From assembly GCA_049587715.1 (NCBI GenBank), contig JBAVEL010000151.1:1-38522 (forward strand): a stretch of 38,522 nt of DNA, read 5' to 3'. The translations under genes and the position numbers were made by a program. Below, in pieces: positions 1 to 7,620 of this stretch. The first letter of the stretch is position 1. Each line of letters opens with the position of its first letter. Under the pieces are notes generated by a model, which saw nothing but the letters and a program-made list of their open reading frames with translations, searched no databases and was not told where the DNA came from. Source of the stretch: JBAVEL01 sp049587715. Its GTDB lineage: Bacteria; Bacteroidota; Ignavibacteria; UBA10030; UBA6906.

Positions 1-502
1 GCACACCGGGGGTTCCGCTCAGGAGCAGTCCCTTTCCCCCGTGATGGTTCTGCATGAGGGTGGCGGCAACCTGGGGGGTCATGCGCCCGGCGATCTGGCT
101 GAGGGGAGTCAGCACGGGGAGGGAGCCGTCTTCCTGCTGGATCGTCTCGTAGGCGATGGCGGTCACCTTCCGCCCGAGAAGCGCCTCCACACGCTCCCGC
201 GGCGAGACGGCGAGATGGAGGAAGCCCATAAGGATGGATTCCTCCCTGAGCATCTCCACCTCTGCGTCCGTGGGACGCGCCACCTTCAGCACCAGGTCCG
301 CACGGCCGAATGCCTCCTGGGCGGAGTACACGATGCGCCCGCCCGCCTTCTCGTAATCCGTGTCATGGAACCCCGCCCCCAGCCCCGCGTCGTGCTCCAC
401 GTGGCAGGTGTGCCCCCCCGCCGTCAGCAGCTCCACGCCGGCGGGGGTGAGTCCCACGCGGTACTCTTCTTCGCGGCGTTCACGGGGAATTCCGATGTTC
501 AT
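1..502 (-). CDS. ald: Alanine dehydrogenase, N-terminal part (cut by window edge)
   Basis: Seen: reverse-strand translation from the ATG at 502 stays open to base 1, giving 167 residues that begin MNIGIPRERREEEYRVGLTP. An AGGAGG ribosome site lies 4 nt upstream of the ATG. The family pattern is clear: R15 in the RVGLTP stretch, K73, the LHLA motif with H96, then YET, LP-L-P-S and AGRM, and a glycine-rich end that leads into the nucleotide domain. Known: alanine dehydrogenase (about 370 residues) interconverts L-alanine and pyruvate plus ammonia with NAD. The related transhydrogenase alpha subunit lacks the LHLA/YET pattern, so Ald is preferred. Context: it is separated from eda by 242 bp that hold a hairpin and a possible promoter, so it is probably a separate unit. 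A link to pyruvate made by Eda is only an inference. The C-terminal half lies outside the window. Confidence 0.9.
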   Translation of the reverse strand, partial: MNIGIPRERREEEYRVGLTPAGVELLTAGGHTCHVEHDAGLGAGFHDTDYEKAGGRIVYSAQEAFGRADLVLKVARPTDAEVEMLREESILMGFLHLAVSPRERVEALLGRKVTAIAYETIQQEDGSLPVLTPLSQIAGRMTPQVAATLMQNHHGGKGLLLSGTPGV

Positions 503-609
503 GGGGCCTCCTGGTTTGATGCTCTGCGGCACTGCACGGTCTTGGCGGCAGCGGAAGAAAGAACGGGGAACACGGCGGTTGAACACGCGGACAGCGGTGA
601 GGCTGAGGC

Positions 610-638
610 AACGTACGGTTTTTGGGGGAGAGTATCAA
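610..638 (-). promoter_or_regulatory. Possible promoter for the alanine dehydrogenase gene
   Basis: On the minus strand TTGATA (633-638) and TACGTT (610-615) are 17 nt apart. Read in the Bacteroidota style, TTTG and TACGTTGC are 20 nt apart, close to the TTTG/TAnnTTTG consensus. The site follows the hairpin at 642-680 and would leave a leader of about 100 nt before the ATG at 502. The match is partial, so this is a weak candidate. Confidence 0.3.
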
Positions 639-641
639 ACC

Positions 642-680
642 GGGGATGCGGGGGCCTTCCGGCAGCAACCCCCGATCCCC
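642..680 (-). terminator. Hairpin after eda, probable end of the uronate operon
   Basis: Arms 642-654 and 669-680 pair over 12 bp with one bulged base (G or C depending on strand) and enclose a 14-nt loop. It starts about 64 nt after the eda stop codon on the minus strand. There is no run of T after the stem, so it is not a textbook intrinsic terminator; it may need a factor or mainly stabilise the transcript end. A smaller 6-bp hairpin lies at 713-732, nearer the stop. Confidence 0.45.
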
Positions 681-744
681 GGGCGCGGGAGGGGAAGCGG
701 TCCCGGGAGAACGGGCTCGCGAGGAGGAGCCCTCTGCGGAATGC

Positions 745-1383
745 TCAGCCCGGGAGGGAACCCGCCTGCCGGAGGGCGCGCCGGGTCTCCTCCCCGACCA
801 GATCAAACCTGCCCGCCGAGAGGAGTTCCGGGCGCACCATCCAGCTTCCCCCGCAGGCCAGGACCTGGCGGAGTTCCAGATAGGAGAGGAGGTTTTCCTC
901 CGTGATCCCCCCGGTGGGAACGAATCGCATGCGGGGAAAAGGCGCGGCCACGGCCTTCAGGTAGCCCACCCCCCCCGCCGCTTCCACGGGAAAGAGCTTC
1001 ACCGCCTCAAGCCCCATGGCCGCCGCCTCAGCTATCTCCGTGGGGGTCAACACGCCGGGAAGGACGGGAACACCCGCATTCAGACACCACTCCACAACGG
1101 GCGCCTGAAGCCCGGGAGACACCACGAAGCGCGCACCCGCACCGGTGGCCTGTTTCGCCTGCTCCACTGTGAGCACGGTCCCCGCCCCGAGCAGCATTTC
1201 CGGCTGAGCCAGAGCCGCCCGCTCCAGCACACGTGCGGCGGCGGCCGTCCGGAATGTCACCTCCATGATGGGAAGACCCGCCTCCATGAGAGCCGAGGCA
1301 AGCGGCTCTGCCCCGGCGGGGTCCTCCATGACAACAACCGGAATCAGCTTCAGGCGCCCGATCCGGGCAATGAGTTCGTGCAT
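745..1383 (-). CDS. eda: KDPG/KHG aldolase
   Basis: This enzyme splits 2-keto-3-deoxy-6-phosphogluconate into pyruvate and glyceraldehyde-3-phosphate, the last step of the hexuronate and Entner-Doudoroff routes, in the cytoplasm. Seen: 212 residues, the usual length for the class I family. EVTFR with E41, GAGTV at 66-70, VVSPGL at 87-92, the Schiff-base lysine K129 in KLFP, and PTGG near 156 are all present. The ATG at 1383 is preceded by GGAGGAGTC. The 49-bp gap to gnd also holds a small GC hairpin (1396-1419) just upstream of the ribosome site. It is the last gene of the long leftward unit and is followed by a hairpin. Confidence 0.96.
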   Translation of the reverse strand: MHELIARIGRLKLIPVVVMEDPAGAEPLASALMEAGLPIMEVTFRTAAAARVLERAALAQPEMLLGAGTVLTVEQAKQATGAGARFVVSPGLQAPVVEWCLNAGVPVLPGVLTPTEIAEAAAMGLEAVKLFPVEAAGGVGYLKAVAAPFPRMRFVPTGGITEENLLSYLELRQVLACGGSWMVRPELLSAGRFDLVGEETRRALRQAGSLPG

Positions 1384-1432
1384 TCAGACTCCTCCCCGGG
1401 GGCAGGCGAGACCCCCCGGACCCTTTCGTTGT

Positions 1433-2887
1433 TCAGGCGGTGTATGCCGTGGAGGCGGTTTCTCCCCCCCGCCCCGTCCAGTTCGTGTGGAAGAACTCAC
1501 CCCTCGGCCTGTCCACCCTCTCGTACTGGTGCGCGCCGAAGTAGTCCCTCTGCGCCTGGAGCAGGTTGGCGGGGAGCCGAGCAGCGCGGTACCCGTCATA
1601 ATAGCTGAGGGCCGTTGCAAAGGCGGGTATCCAGATACCGTTCGTCACCGCGGCCGCCACAACCCGCCGCCACGCTCCCTGGGCCCTCTCCACGTTCTCC
1701 CGGAAGAAGGAATCCAGAAGCAGGTTGGGGAGGTCGGCCTTGCGGTCAAAGGCCTCCTTGATCTTCCCCAGGAACACGGACCGGATGATGCACCCCCCCC
1801 GCCAGAGGAGCGCGATCCCCCCGTAGTTGAGATTCCACCGGTGCTCCGCCGCAGCTGCGCGCAGCAGGGTGAATCCCTGCGCATAGGAGACGATCTTGGA
1901 GGCATAGAGAGCCAGCTCCAGATCTCTCACAAACTCGTTGCGGTCACCCTGAAACCGCGGCGTGGGACCCGCAAGAACGCCGGAGGCCGCCACCCGTTCC
2001 TCCTTCAGGGCCGAGAGGCACCGCGCGGAGACCGCCTCACTGATGAGCGTGAGAGGAATCCCCAGGTCCAGGGCAGCCACGCTCGTCCACTTGCCGGTCC
2101 CTTTCTGGCCCGCCGTGTCCAGGATGCGCTCCACCAGGGGCGTCCCGTCCGGCTCCCGGTAGCCCAGGATATCCCGCGTGATTTCTATGAGGTAGCTGTT
2201 CAGCATCCCCTCGTTCCAGCGGGCGAAGACCTGCTGCATCATGCCGGCATCCAGCCCCGCATAGTCGCGCAGGAGCTGGTAGGCCTCGCAGATGAGCTGC
2301 ATGTCCCCATACTCGATGCCGTTGTGCACCATCTTCACGAAGTGCCCTGCCCCGTCCGCCCCCACCCAGTCGCAGCAGGGGGTGCCGCCCTCCACGCGCG
2401 CGGCGATGGCCTGGAACACGGGCTTCACATGCTGCCACGCGGCCTCGGACCCCCCCGGCATGATGGATGGCCCCCGGAGCGCCCCTTCCTCCCCCCCCGA
2501 CACGCCGGTCCCGATGTAGAGTAGCCCCTGGGCTTCCACATGCCGTGTCCGGCGGATCGTGTCTCCGAAATGGGAGTTCCCGCCGTCGATGATGATGTCC
2601 CCCTTCTCCAGGTGGGGAAGGAGCAGCTCGATAAACTCATCCACCGGGCGGCCGGCTTTCACCATCAGCATCACCGTGCGCGGTCTCTTCAGACACCCGG
2701 TCAGCTCCGCAAGGGAGCGGGTGCCCAGGATGCGCTTCCCCGCGGCCCTTCCCTTCAGGAACCGGTCGGTCTTGTCCGTGGTCCGGTTGTACACGGCCAC
2801 GGTGTACCCGCGGCTCTCCATGTTGAGCACCAGGTTCTCCCCCATCACCGCCAGTCCCACCAGCCCGATATCCGCGCCTGCAGCCAT
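1433..2887 (-). CDS. gnd: 6-phosphogluconate dehydrogenase, decarboxylating
   Basis: It oxidises 6-phosphogluconate with NADP to ribulose-5-phosphate and CO2 in the cytoplasm. Seen, numbered from the ATG at 2887 (484 residues): an N-terminal Rossmann stretch (GLVGLAVMGENL), NRT at 34-36 that suits NADP, GVSGGEEGA at 128-136, and the catalytic K185-x-x-H188-N189 with E192. The C-terminal helical domain is full length. The start at 2887 fits the family (MAAGADIGLVG) and has GAGGAAGG upstream. An ATG at 2929 would add 14 residues without a good ribosome site. Oddity: Gnd is not part of the standard pectin or galacturonate pathway. Its place between the sugar-acid kinases and eda suggests that 6-phosphogluconate is made by this operon. 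Confidence 0.95.
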   Translation of the reverse strand: MAAGADIGLVGLAVMGENLVLNMESRGYTVAVYNRTTDKTDRFLKGRAAGKRILGTRSLAELTGCLKRPRTVMLMVKAGRPVDEFIELLLPHLEKGDIIIDGGNSHFGDTIRRTRHVEAQGLLYIGTGVSGGEEGALRGPSIMPGGSEAAWQHVKPVFQAIAARVEGGTPCCDWVGADGAGHFVKMVHNGIEYGDMQLICEAYQLLRDYAGLDAGMMQQVFARWNEGMLNSYLIEITRDILGYREPDGTPLVERILDTAGQKGTGKWTSVAALDLGIPLTLISEAVSARCLSALKEERVAASGVLAGPTPRFQGDRNEFVRDLELALYASKIVSYAQGFTLLRAAAAEHRWNLNYGGIALLWRGGCIIRSVFLGKIKEAFDRKADLPNLLLDSFFRENVERAQGAWRRVVAAAVTNGIWIPAFATALSYYDGYRAARLPANLLQAQRDYFGAHQYERVDRPRGEFFHTNWTGRGGETASTAYTA

Positions 2888-2957
2888 TGCGTTCCGTTTC
2901 CTTCCTCGGTTTGTTGTTGTCTTGTCCATGGAGAGCGGGCCCCCGGTGGAAACCCTC

Positions 2958-4043
2958 CTACCTCCGGATGCGCGCGCTCCCTCCCCGCATCACGTGGCGG
3001 ACTTCTTCCATCGTGACCATGCTCGTATCCCCGCGTGTGGTCTGGAGCAGGGCCCCGTGCGCCGCTCCCAGCTCCACGCACTCCTGGAGTTCCATCCCGT
3101 GCAGGAATCCGTAGATGAGCCCGCTGCAGAACCCGTCCCCCCCGCCCACGCGATCCTCGATCTCCAGATTGGCGTACTTCCTGGACTCAAAGGTGCATCC
3201 CCCCGCGTGCAGAATGGCGGACCAGTTATTGACAAGCCCGCTCGTCACCTCCCGGAGGGTGGTTCCCACCGCGTGGAGGCCGGGCCAGGAGCGGAGCACC
3301 TCCTCCGCCATGCGCCGGTAGGACTCCACGGGCAGTTCCCGCAGGGAGGGATCGGTCCCCGGAATGCGGCAGCCGAGGGATTTCTGGAAATCCTCCTCGT
3401 TCCCCACCAGCACATCCACGAAGGGGAGGATCCGCCGGGACACCTCCACGGCCCTCTCCATGGGCCAGAGAGCGCTCCGGTAGTTCAGGTCGTAGCTCAC
3501 CACCGTACCGGCCGCCCGGGCGCTCTGCACGGCTTCCAGGGCCACGGCGGCGCAGGACTCGCTCAGGGCTGCAAAGATGCCGCCCGTATGGAACCACCGC
3601 ACCCCCCGGCCCTCGAAGATCCTCTTCCAGTCCACATCCCCCGGCTGCATCCGGGACACGGCCGTGTGTCCGCGGTCGTACATGCTCACGCTCGGCCTCA
3701 CCCCGATTCCCACCTCGGTGAAGTTGAGACCGACCCGGTCCGTCCGCCCCGCCCCGTCGTAGGGAACCCAGAGCACCTCGCTCGTGTCCATTCCGCTTCC
3801 GCGGGCGTGGTTCCGGATGAAGGCGCCCAGAGGGTTCTCCGCCAGGCGGGAGACCCAGCCCGTGCGGAGCCCGTACCGGGCCAGCGCGTAGGAGACGTTG
3901 TATTCTCCTCCCCCGGCATACGCCTCGAAATGGGGGGTGAGCTCGATGCGCTGGCGGCCCGGGGGACTCAGGCGGACCATGCACTCTCCCAGACTCAGAA
4001 GGTCCAGCGCGCAGTCCGATGCCGCCCGTATCCGGAGTGCCAT
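2958..4043 (-). CDS. kdgK: 2-keto-3-deoxygluconate kinase (PfkB family), copy 1
   Basis: Predicted to phosphorylate KDG to KDPG with ATP, linking KduD to Eda. Seen: 361 residues. The N-terminal GECMVRLSPPG is typical of KDG kinases, a GGGEYNV substrate stretch lies at 44-50, and the PfkB signature DRVGGGDGF at 297-305 carries the catalytic base D303. The ATG at 4043 has an ideal GGAAGGAGG site upstream. It lies 18 bp after the next kinase gene, and the two proteins share architecture and the closing residues GGGSARI. It is somewhat longer than E. coli KdgK (about 310), with extra residues near 225-245. Of the two kinases this one looks more like a standard KDG kinase. PfkB enzymes vary in substrate, so specificity is inferred from context. 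Confidence 0.82.
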   Translation of the reverse strand: MALRIRAASDCALDLLSLGECMVRLSPPGRQRIELTPHFEAYAGGGEYNVSYALARYGLRTGWVSRLAENPLGAFIRNHARGSGMDTSEVLWVPYDGAGRTDRVGLNFTEVGIGVRPSVSMYDRGHTAVSRMQPGDVDWKRIFEGRGVRWFHTGGIFAALSESCAAVALEAVQSARAAGTVVSYDLNYRSALWPMERAVEVSRRILPFVDVLVGNEEDFQKSLGCRIPGTDPSLRELPVESYRRMAEEVLRSWPGLHAVGTTLREVTSGLVNNWSAILHAGGCTFESRKYANLEIEDRVGGGDGFCSGLIYGFLHGMELQECVELGAAHGALLQTTRGDTSMVTMEEVRHVMRGGSARIRR

Positions 4044-4061
4044 ATCAGGTGCCTCCTTCCG

Positions 4062-5144
4062 TTACCGTTGTATCCGCGCCGAACCGCCCCCCGCGAACGC
4101 GCGCACCTGCTCCAGGGTGGCCATGGTGGTGTCCCCCGGAAAGGTGGTCAGGAGAGCCCCGTGTGCCCATCCCATCCGCACCGATTCCTCTGCGGACAGA
4201 CCCGTCAGGAAGCCGTAGAAGAAACCGCTTGCAAACCCGTCTCCCCCGCCCACGCGGTCGTACACTTCCAGTTCGCAGACGGGGGCATGGTGGATCTTCC
4301 CCCCCGCCCATGCCACGGCGCTCCAGCCGTGCCGGTTGGTGGACCGCACCTCCCGGAGGGTGGTGGCCACCACCCTCACCTGCGGATGTCGCGCGTGCAC
4401 GCTCTCCATCATGCCCACGAACGCCCCGGGATCCAGATCACTGCGGGACTCCACCTCGGGCCCGGGGATCCCCAGCCCTTTCTGCAGGTCCTCCTCGTTC
4501 CCCACCAGCACGTCCGCCTGTTCCACGATGCGCCCGATGACCTCGGCCGCTTTCTTCTCCCCGCCCCAGATGTTCCAGAGCTTGGCCCGGTAGTTCAGGT
4601 CGAAACTCACCACCGCGCCCGCCTCCCGCGCCGCCTTCATCCCCTCCACGATGAGCTCCCCCGTGGTGGGGGAGAGGGCGGCGAAGATGCCGCCGCTGTG
4701 GAACCACCGGACCCCCCCGGAGAAGATGTGCCCCCAGTCGAAATCCCCCGGCTGCAGCCGCGCCGCCGCCTCGTCGGAGCGGTTGTAGAACACCACCGGC
4801 GGGCGGACGCCGAAGCCCCTGTCGCTGTACACCGCCGCCATGTTGGGCCCGTTCACCCCGTTGTGCGGGAACCGCCGGTACCAGGGATGCACCCCCATGG
4901 CGCGCACCCGTTCGGCGATCAGATCCCCGATGGGGTAGTCCACCATCGCCGAAACGACGCCCGTGCGGAGGCGGAAGCAGTCGGCCAGGTTGGCCGCCAC
5001 GTTGAACTCGCCCCCGCTCACGTGAATCGCGCAGCCCGCGGCCTTCCGGAAGGGAATCGCGCCGGGATCCAGCCGGTGCACCAGGGCCCCCAGCGAAATG
5101 AAATCAAACGCCCCCTGCGGGCGGATCGCCAGAAGTGTCTGCAT
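4062..5144 (-). CDS. PfkB-family sugar-acid kinase, copy 2 (KDG or gluconate-type substrate)
   Basis: Seen: 360 residues from the ATG at 5144, which has ACAGGAGC upstream and starts 2 nt after the stop of the LarA-like gene. SGGEFNVAANLA lies at 43-54 and DRVGGGDGF at 296-304, with catalytic D302. It is a clear paralogue of the downstream kinase (WFH-GGIFAALS, VVSFDLNYRA, VLVGNEEDLQK and ATTLREV are shared), but the N-terminal GE-C/L-M motif of KDG kinases has become GALVHRLDPG, and the loop at 85-105 differs. Known: PfkB kinases with this signature phosphorylate KDG, fructose, ribose and other sugars. Inference: a duplicated kinase in a cluster that also has gnd may act on a different acid such as gluconate. 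A redundant KDG kinase remains possible. Confidence 0.78.
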   Translation of the reverse strand: MQTLLAIRPQGAFDFISLGALVHRLDPGAIPFRKAAGCAIHVSGGEFNVAANLADCFRLRTGVVSAMVDYPIGDLIAERVRAMGVHPWYRRFPHNGVNGPNMAAVYSDRGFGVRPPVVFYNRSDEAAARLQPGDFDWGHIFSGGVRWFHSGGIFAALSPTTGELIVEGMKAAREAGAVVSFDLNYRAKLWNIWGGEKKAAEVIGRIVEQADVLVGNEEDLQKGLGIPGPEVESRSDLDPGAFVGMMESVHARHPQVRVVATTLREVRSTNRHGWSAVAWAGGKIHHAPVCELEVYDRVGGGDGFASGFFYGFLTGLSAEESVRMGWAHGALLTTFPGDTTMATLEQVRAFAGGGSARIQR

Positions 5145-5146
5145 GC

Positions 5147-6451
5147 TCAGCTCCTGTCTGTGTCTGTTGCGCCCGTGCCTGCCGGGTCCCGCTCTCCCTC
5201 CAGCCGGTACAGGTTCTGTCCCGCGTTCTCCACAACGAGGACTCCCTCCTCCCCCCCGGCCCGCAGCACGGCAATCTCCGCCGAGCGGGGGTCCAGGTAG
5301 CCCAGGTTCACGCTCCGGCAGACCTCTTCGGGAATGGACGTGGCCAGCGTCACCCGTATCCGCGGTCTCTCCCTTCCCTCCTCGTACGCGCCGATCCCGC
5401 GCACATTGCTGGAGTGGGCCATGATCAGACGGGACTCCCGCCGGAACCTTTCCCGCTGCCCGGTGAAAAAGCCGATGACGTGATAGCCGATCCGCCGGAT
5501 CGCCTCCTCGTGCACGAAGGAGAGCACGCGGATCTGGGGACCGTACACGATCACCTCTCCCCCATCCGCCACCACGGGCTCCAGCTTGTACACGGCCTTT
5601 CCCCCCACCCAGAGGTCCTCGTACAGGTGCGGGGTGAGCGCAAGCACCCTTCGGTGCGGCTTCGGGAGATATCTGATATGCAGGCGGGCGGAGTAGTCCG
5701 CCGCGGCCGACCAGGCGGTTTCGGGATCGCCCGCAAAGAGACACATCGGCTCGTCCCGTTCGTTGACCGCGTAGGCCAGGCAGGTGCGGGGGGTGGGAAG
5801 GAACCGCGCCGCCCGGTCGATCAGCCGCCGCGTGGGTGTGTGCTTGATGCCGTTGATGCGGGGATTGGTGAGAAGGGCGGCCAGCCAGTGGAATGTCTCC
5901 ACCAGCTCCAGCCCCGCGATGCCCGGGAAGAAGTACTTGTTCCCGCCCGCAAATCCCATTGCCTCGTGGGGCACCACCGGCGTCACGAGCACCAGATGGT
6001 CGTACTCCAGGGCCATCCGGTTGATGGTGATGTTCACCGGATCCGCCAGCGCCCCTTCGGTCAGGACCCGCACTTCCTCTCCCGGGATGGTGCCGATGGG
6101 GCGGAGGGAAGAGGCGTCCCTGTGGTCGTGGTTGAAAAAGCGCACCCCCCGGAAGGCCCCCGCGTGCTCCGCGGCGGTGATGCCCACATGCCGGTAGATC
6201 CGCTCCTTCTCCATCGGCGCGTGGGTCCCCGTGGCGATCAGGAAGTCCAGAACCCGCACCCTCCCCGCGAGGGCCCTGCAGACCGACCGGAAGAAGAGCT
6301 CCGTGCAGGCGTGCCGTGTGTCGTCCGGAATGAGCACCAGCACGCTCCTGCCGGCCAGGGCGAGCCCGCCCAGCGCCTCAACGCAGAGCGACTCCACCTC
6401 CTCCCCCGTAAGGGGCCGCTCGAAGGACCCCCTTCCCGACGGCCGTGTCAT
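5147..6451 (-). CDS. LarA-family nickel-pincer hydroxyacid racemase/epimerase (DUF2088)
   Basis: Seen: 434 residues with the lactate racemase hallmarks: DDTR at 43-46, THAP with H77, then PHEAMGFAGGNKYFFPGIAG at 161-180 and H188. H162, K172 and H188 keep exactly the spacing of the catalytic His, the cofactor-bearing Lys and the nickel-binding His of LarA (174, 184, 200). Known: LarA enzymes carry a nickel-pincer nucleotide on this Lys and racemise 2-hydroxy acids; homologues acting on other hydroxyacids, including gluconate, have been reported. Inference: in a uronate operon without UxuA the natural substrate would be an aldonate, for example D-mannonate to D-gluconate. The start overlaps the stop of the PdxB-like gene (ATGA), with GGGGAGGGGAGG upstream. 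Cofactor genes larB, larC and larE are not in the window. Confidence 0.85.
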   Translation of the reverse strand: MTRPSGRGSFERPLTGEEVESLCVEALGGLALAGRSVLVLIPDDTRHACTELFFRSVCRALAGRVRVLDFLIATGTHAPMEKERIYRHVGITAAEHAGAFRGVRFFNHDHRDASSLRPIGTIPGEEVRVLTEGALADPVNITINRMALEYDHLVLVTPVVPHEAMGFAGGNKYFFPGIAGLELVETFHWLAALLTNPRINGIKHTPTRRLIDRAARFLPTPRTCLAYAVNERDEPMCLFAGDPETAWSAAADYSARLHIRYLPKPHRRVLALTPHLYEDLWVGGKAVYKLEPVVADGGEVIVYGPQIRVLSFVHEEAIRRIGYHVIGFFTGQRERFRRESRLIMAHSSNVRGIGAYEEGRERPRIRVTLATSIPEEVCRSVNLGYLDPRSAEIAVLRAGGEEGVLVVENAGQNLYRLEGERDPAGTGATDTDRS

Positions 6452-7620
6452 CCTCCCCTCCCCGAAATCCTGAATCCCAGACCCGCAAGAATCCCGCCCG
6501 CCGTTTCCCCTCCCCCTTCCAGATCCACCACACGCGCCGGGAATTCCCGGCGGACCCGGTACCCCGATCGGAGCTTCACAAACGACGCCCTTCGCCCCTC
6601 GCGCTCAAGCTCCAGAGTGCCCTTCAGCATGCCGTCATCCAGCTCTATGCTGTAGGCGCTCCCGACAACGTGCGCCAGAATCGCCTCCTCCTCCCGCATC
6701 CCGGGGGGAATCCGGATGGCGGGAAGCTCCCCCCCTTGCTCCTCTTCGGGGGGGATCCAGGAGGCCGGAACCCCCAGGAACCTGCATACCTCTCCATACA
6801 CCATCCTGAGGGCGTTCAGCTTTCCGTCCAGGGAGTACCCCGCGATATGAGGGGTGCCCAGGAATGACTTCTCCAGGAGGCGGGCGTCGATGTCCGGCTC
6901 CCCCTCCCAGACATCCAGGATGGCCGCCCCGGGCCTTCCCGAGGCAAGCGCCTCCAGCAGATCTGGGGTGGGGATCACCCCTCCGCGGGAGGTATTGACA
7001 AGAAGGGAGCCGGGTTTCATCTTCCCCAGCCGGTCCCTCCCGAAGAAGTGGTGGGTGGCGTCGGGACCCGTGCGTGTGAGAGGGACATGGAGCGTGATGA
7101 CATCCGCCTCCAGGAGCTCCTCCAGGGGACGATAGACGGGATCCCCCGTGGCCCTGGCCAGGGGGGGATCGTTCAGAAGGACCCGCATCCCCAGCACGCG
7201 CGCCGCCTGCGCCACCCTCCTCCCCACGTTTCCCACGCCCACGATCCCGATGGCGGTCCCCCCGAGGGGACGGCCCGTGCGCCGCGCCCGGATGAGCAGC
7301 CCGGCGGTCACATACTCGCAGACGGAGGCGGCGTTGCTCCCCGGTGCGGCGGCAAAGACGATGCCCCGCTCCCTGAGATACCCCTTATCCACGTGGTCCG
7401 TTCCGATGGTGAGGGTTCCCACAAACCGCACCCTGCTTCCCTCCAGCAGCTGCGCATCCACCCGGGTCTCCGATCGCACCACCAGGATGTCCGCCTCCCG
7501 CACGGCATCGCGCGTGATGGCCGCCGTCTCGAGAGCCGTCACCTCTCCCAGCCGGGAGAAGACCTGCACGGCTCCCGGGGAGTGCCTGTTGACCAGAATG
7601 CGGGGCCTGTGGCGGGTCAT
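6448..7620 (-). CDS. pdxB: PdxB-like D-isomer 2-hydroxyacid dehydrogenase
   Basis: Seen: 390 residues. The order GTLTIGTDHVD (68-78), AAPGSNAASVCEYV (91-104), GIVGVGNVGRRV with the NAD-binding glycines (125-136), D151 after the second strand (NAD preference), R212, E241 in DVWEGEPDID and H258 in PHIAGYSLDGK closely follows 4-phosphoerythronate dehydrogenase, and the C-terminal dimerisation region is present. Known: PdxB oxidises 4-phosphoerythronate in pyridoxal phosphate synthesis. Its place inside the uronate operon, with 4-nt overlaps at both ends (7617-7620 and 6448-6451), suggests it is co-translated with the mannonate oxidoreductase and the LarA-like gene. It may therefore serve as an aldonate or keto-acid dehydrogenase instead. 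Fold confidence is high; substrate is uncertain. Confidence 0.78.
   Translation of the reverse strand: MTRHRPRILVNRHSPGAVQVFSRLGEVTALETAAITRDAVREADILVVRSETRVDAQLLEGSRVRFVGTLTIGTDHVDKGYLRERGIVFAAAPGSNAASVCEYVTAGLLIRARRTGRPLGGTAIGIVGVGNVGRRVAQAARVLGMRVLLNDPPLARATGDPVYRPLEELLEADVITLHVPLTRTGPDATHHFFGRDRLGKMKPGSLLVNTSRGGVIPTPDLLEALASGRPGAAILDVWEGEPDIDARLLEKSFLGTPHIAGYSLDGKLNALRMVYGEVCRFLGVPASWIPPEEEQGGELPAIRIPPGMREEEAILAHVVGSAYSIELDDGMLKGTLELEREGRRASFVKLRSGYRVRREFPARVVDLEGGGETAGGILAGLGFRISGRGG

Noticed and set aside
2559..5300. 913-codon open frame on the plus strand
   Set aside because: It is antisense to gnd and the two kinases, and shows no domain or plausible start; it is a product of high GC content.
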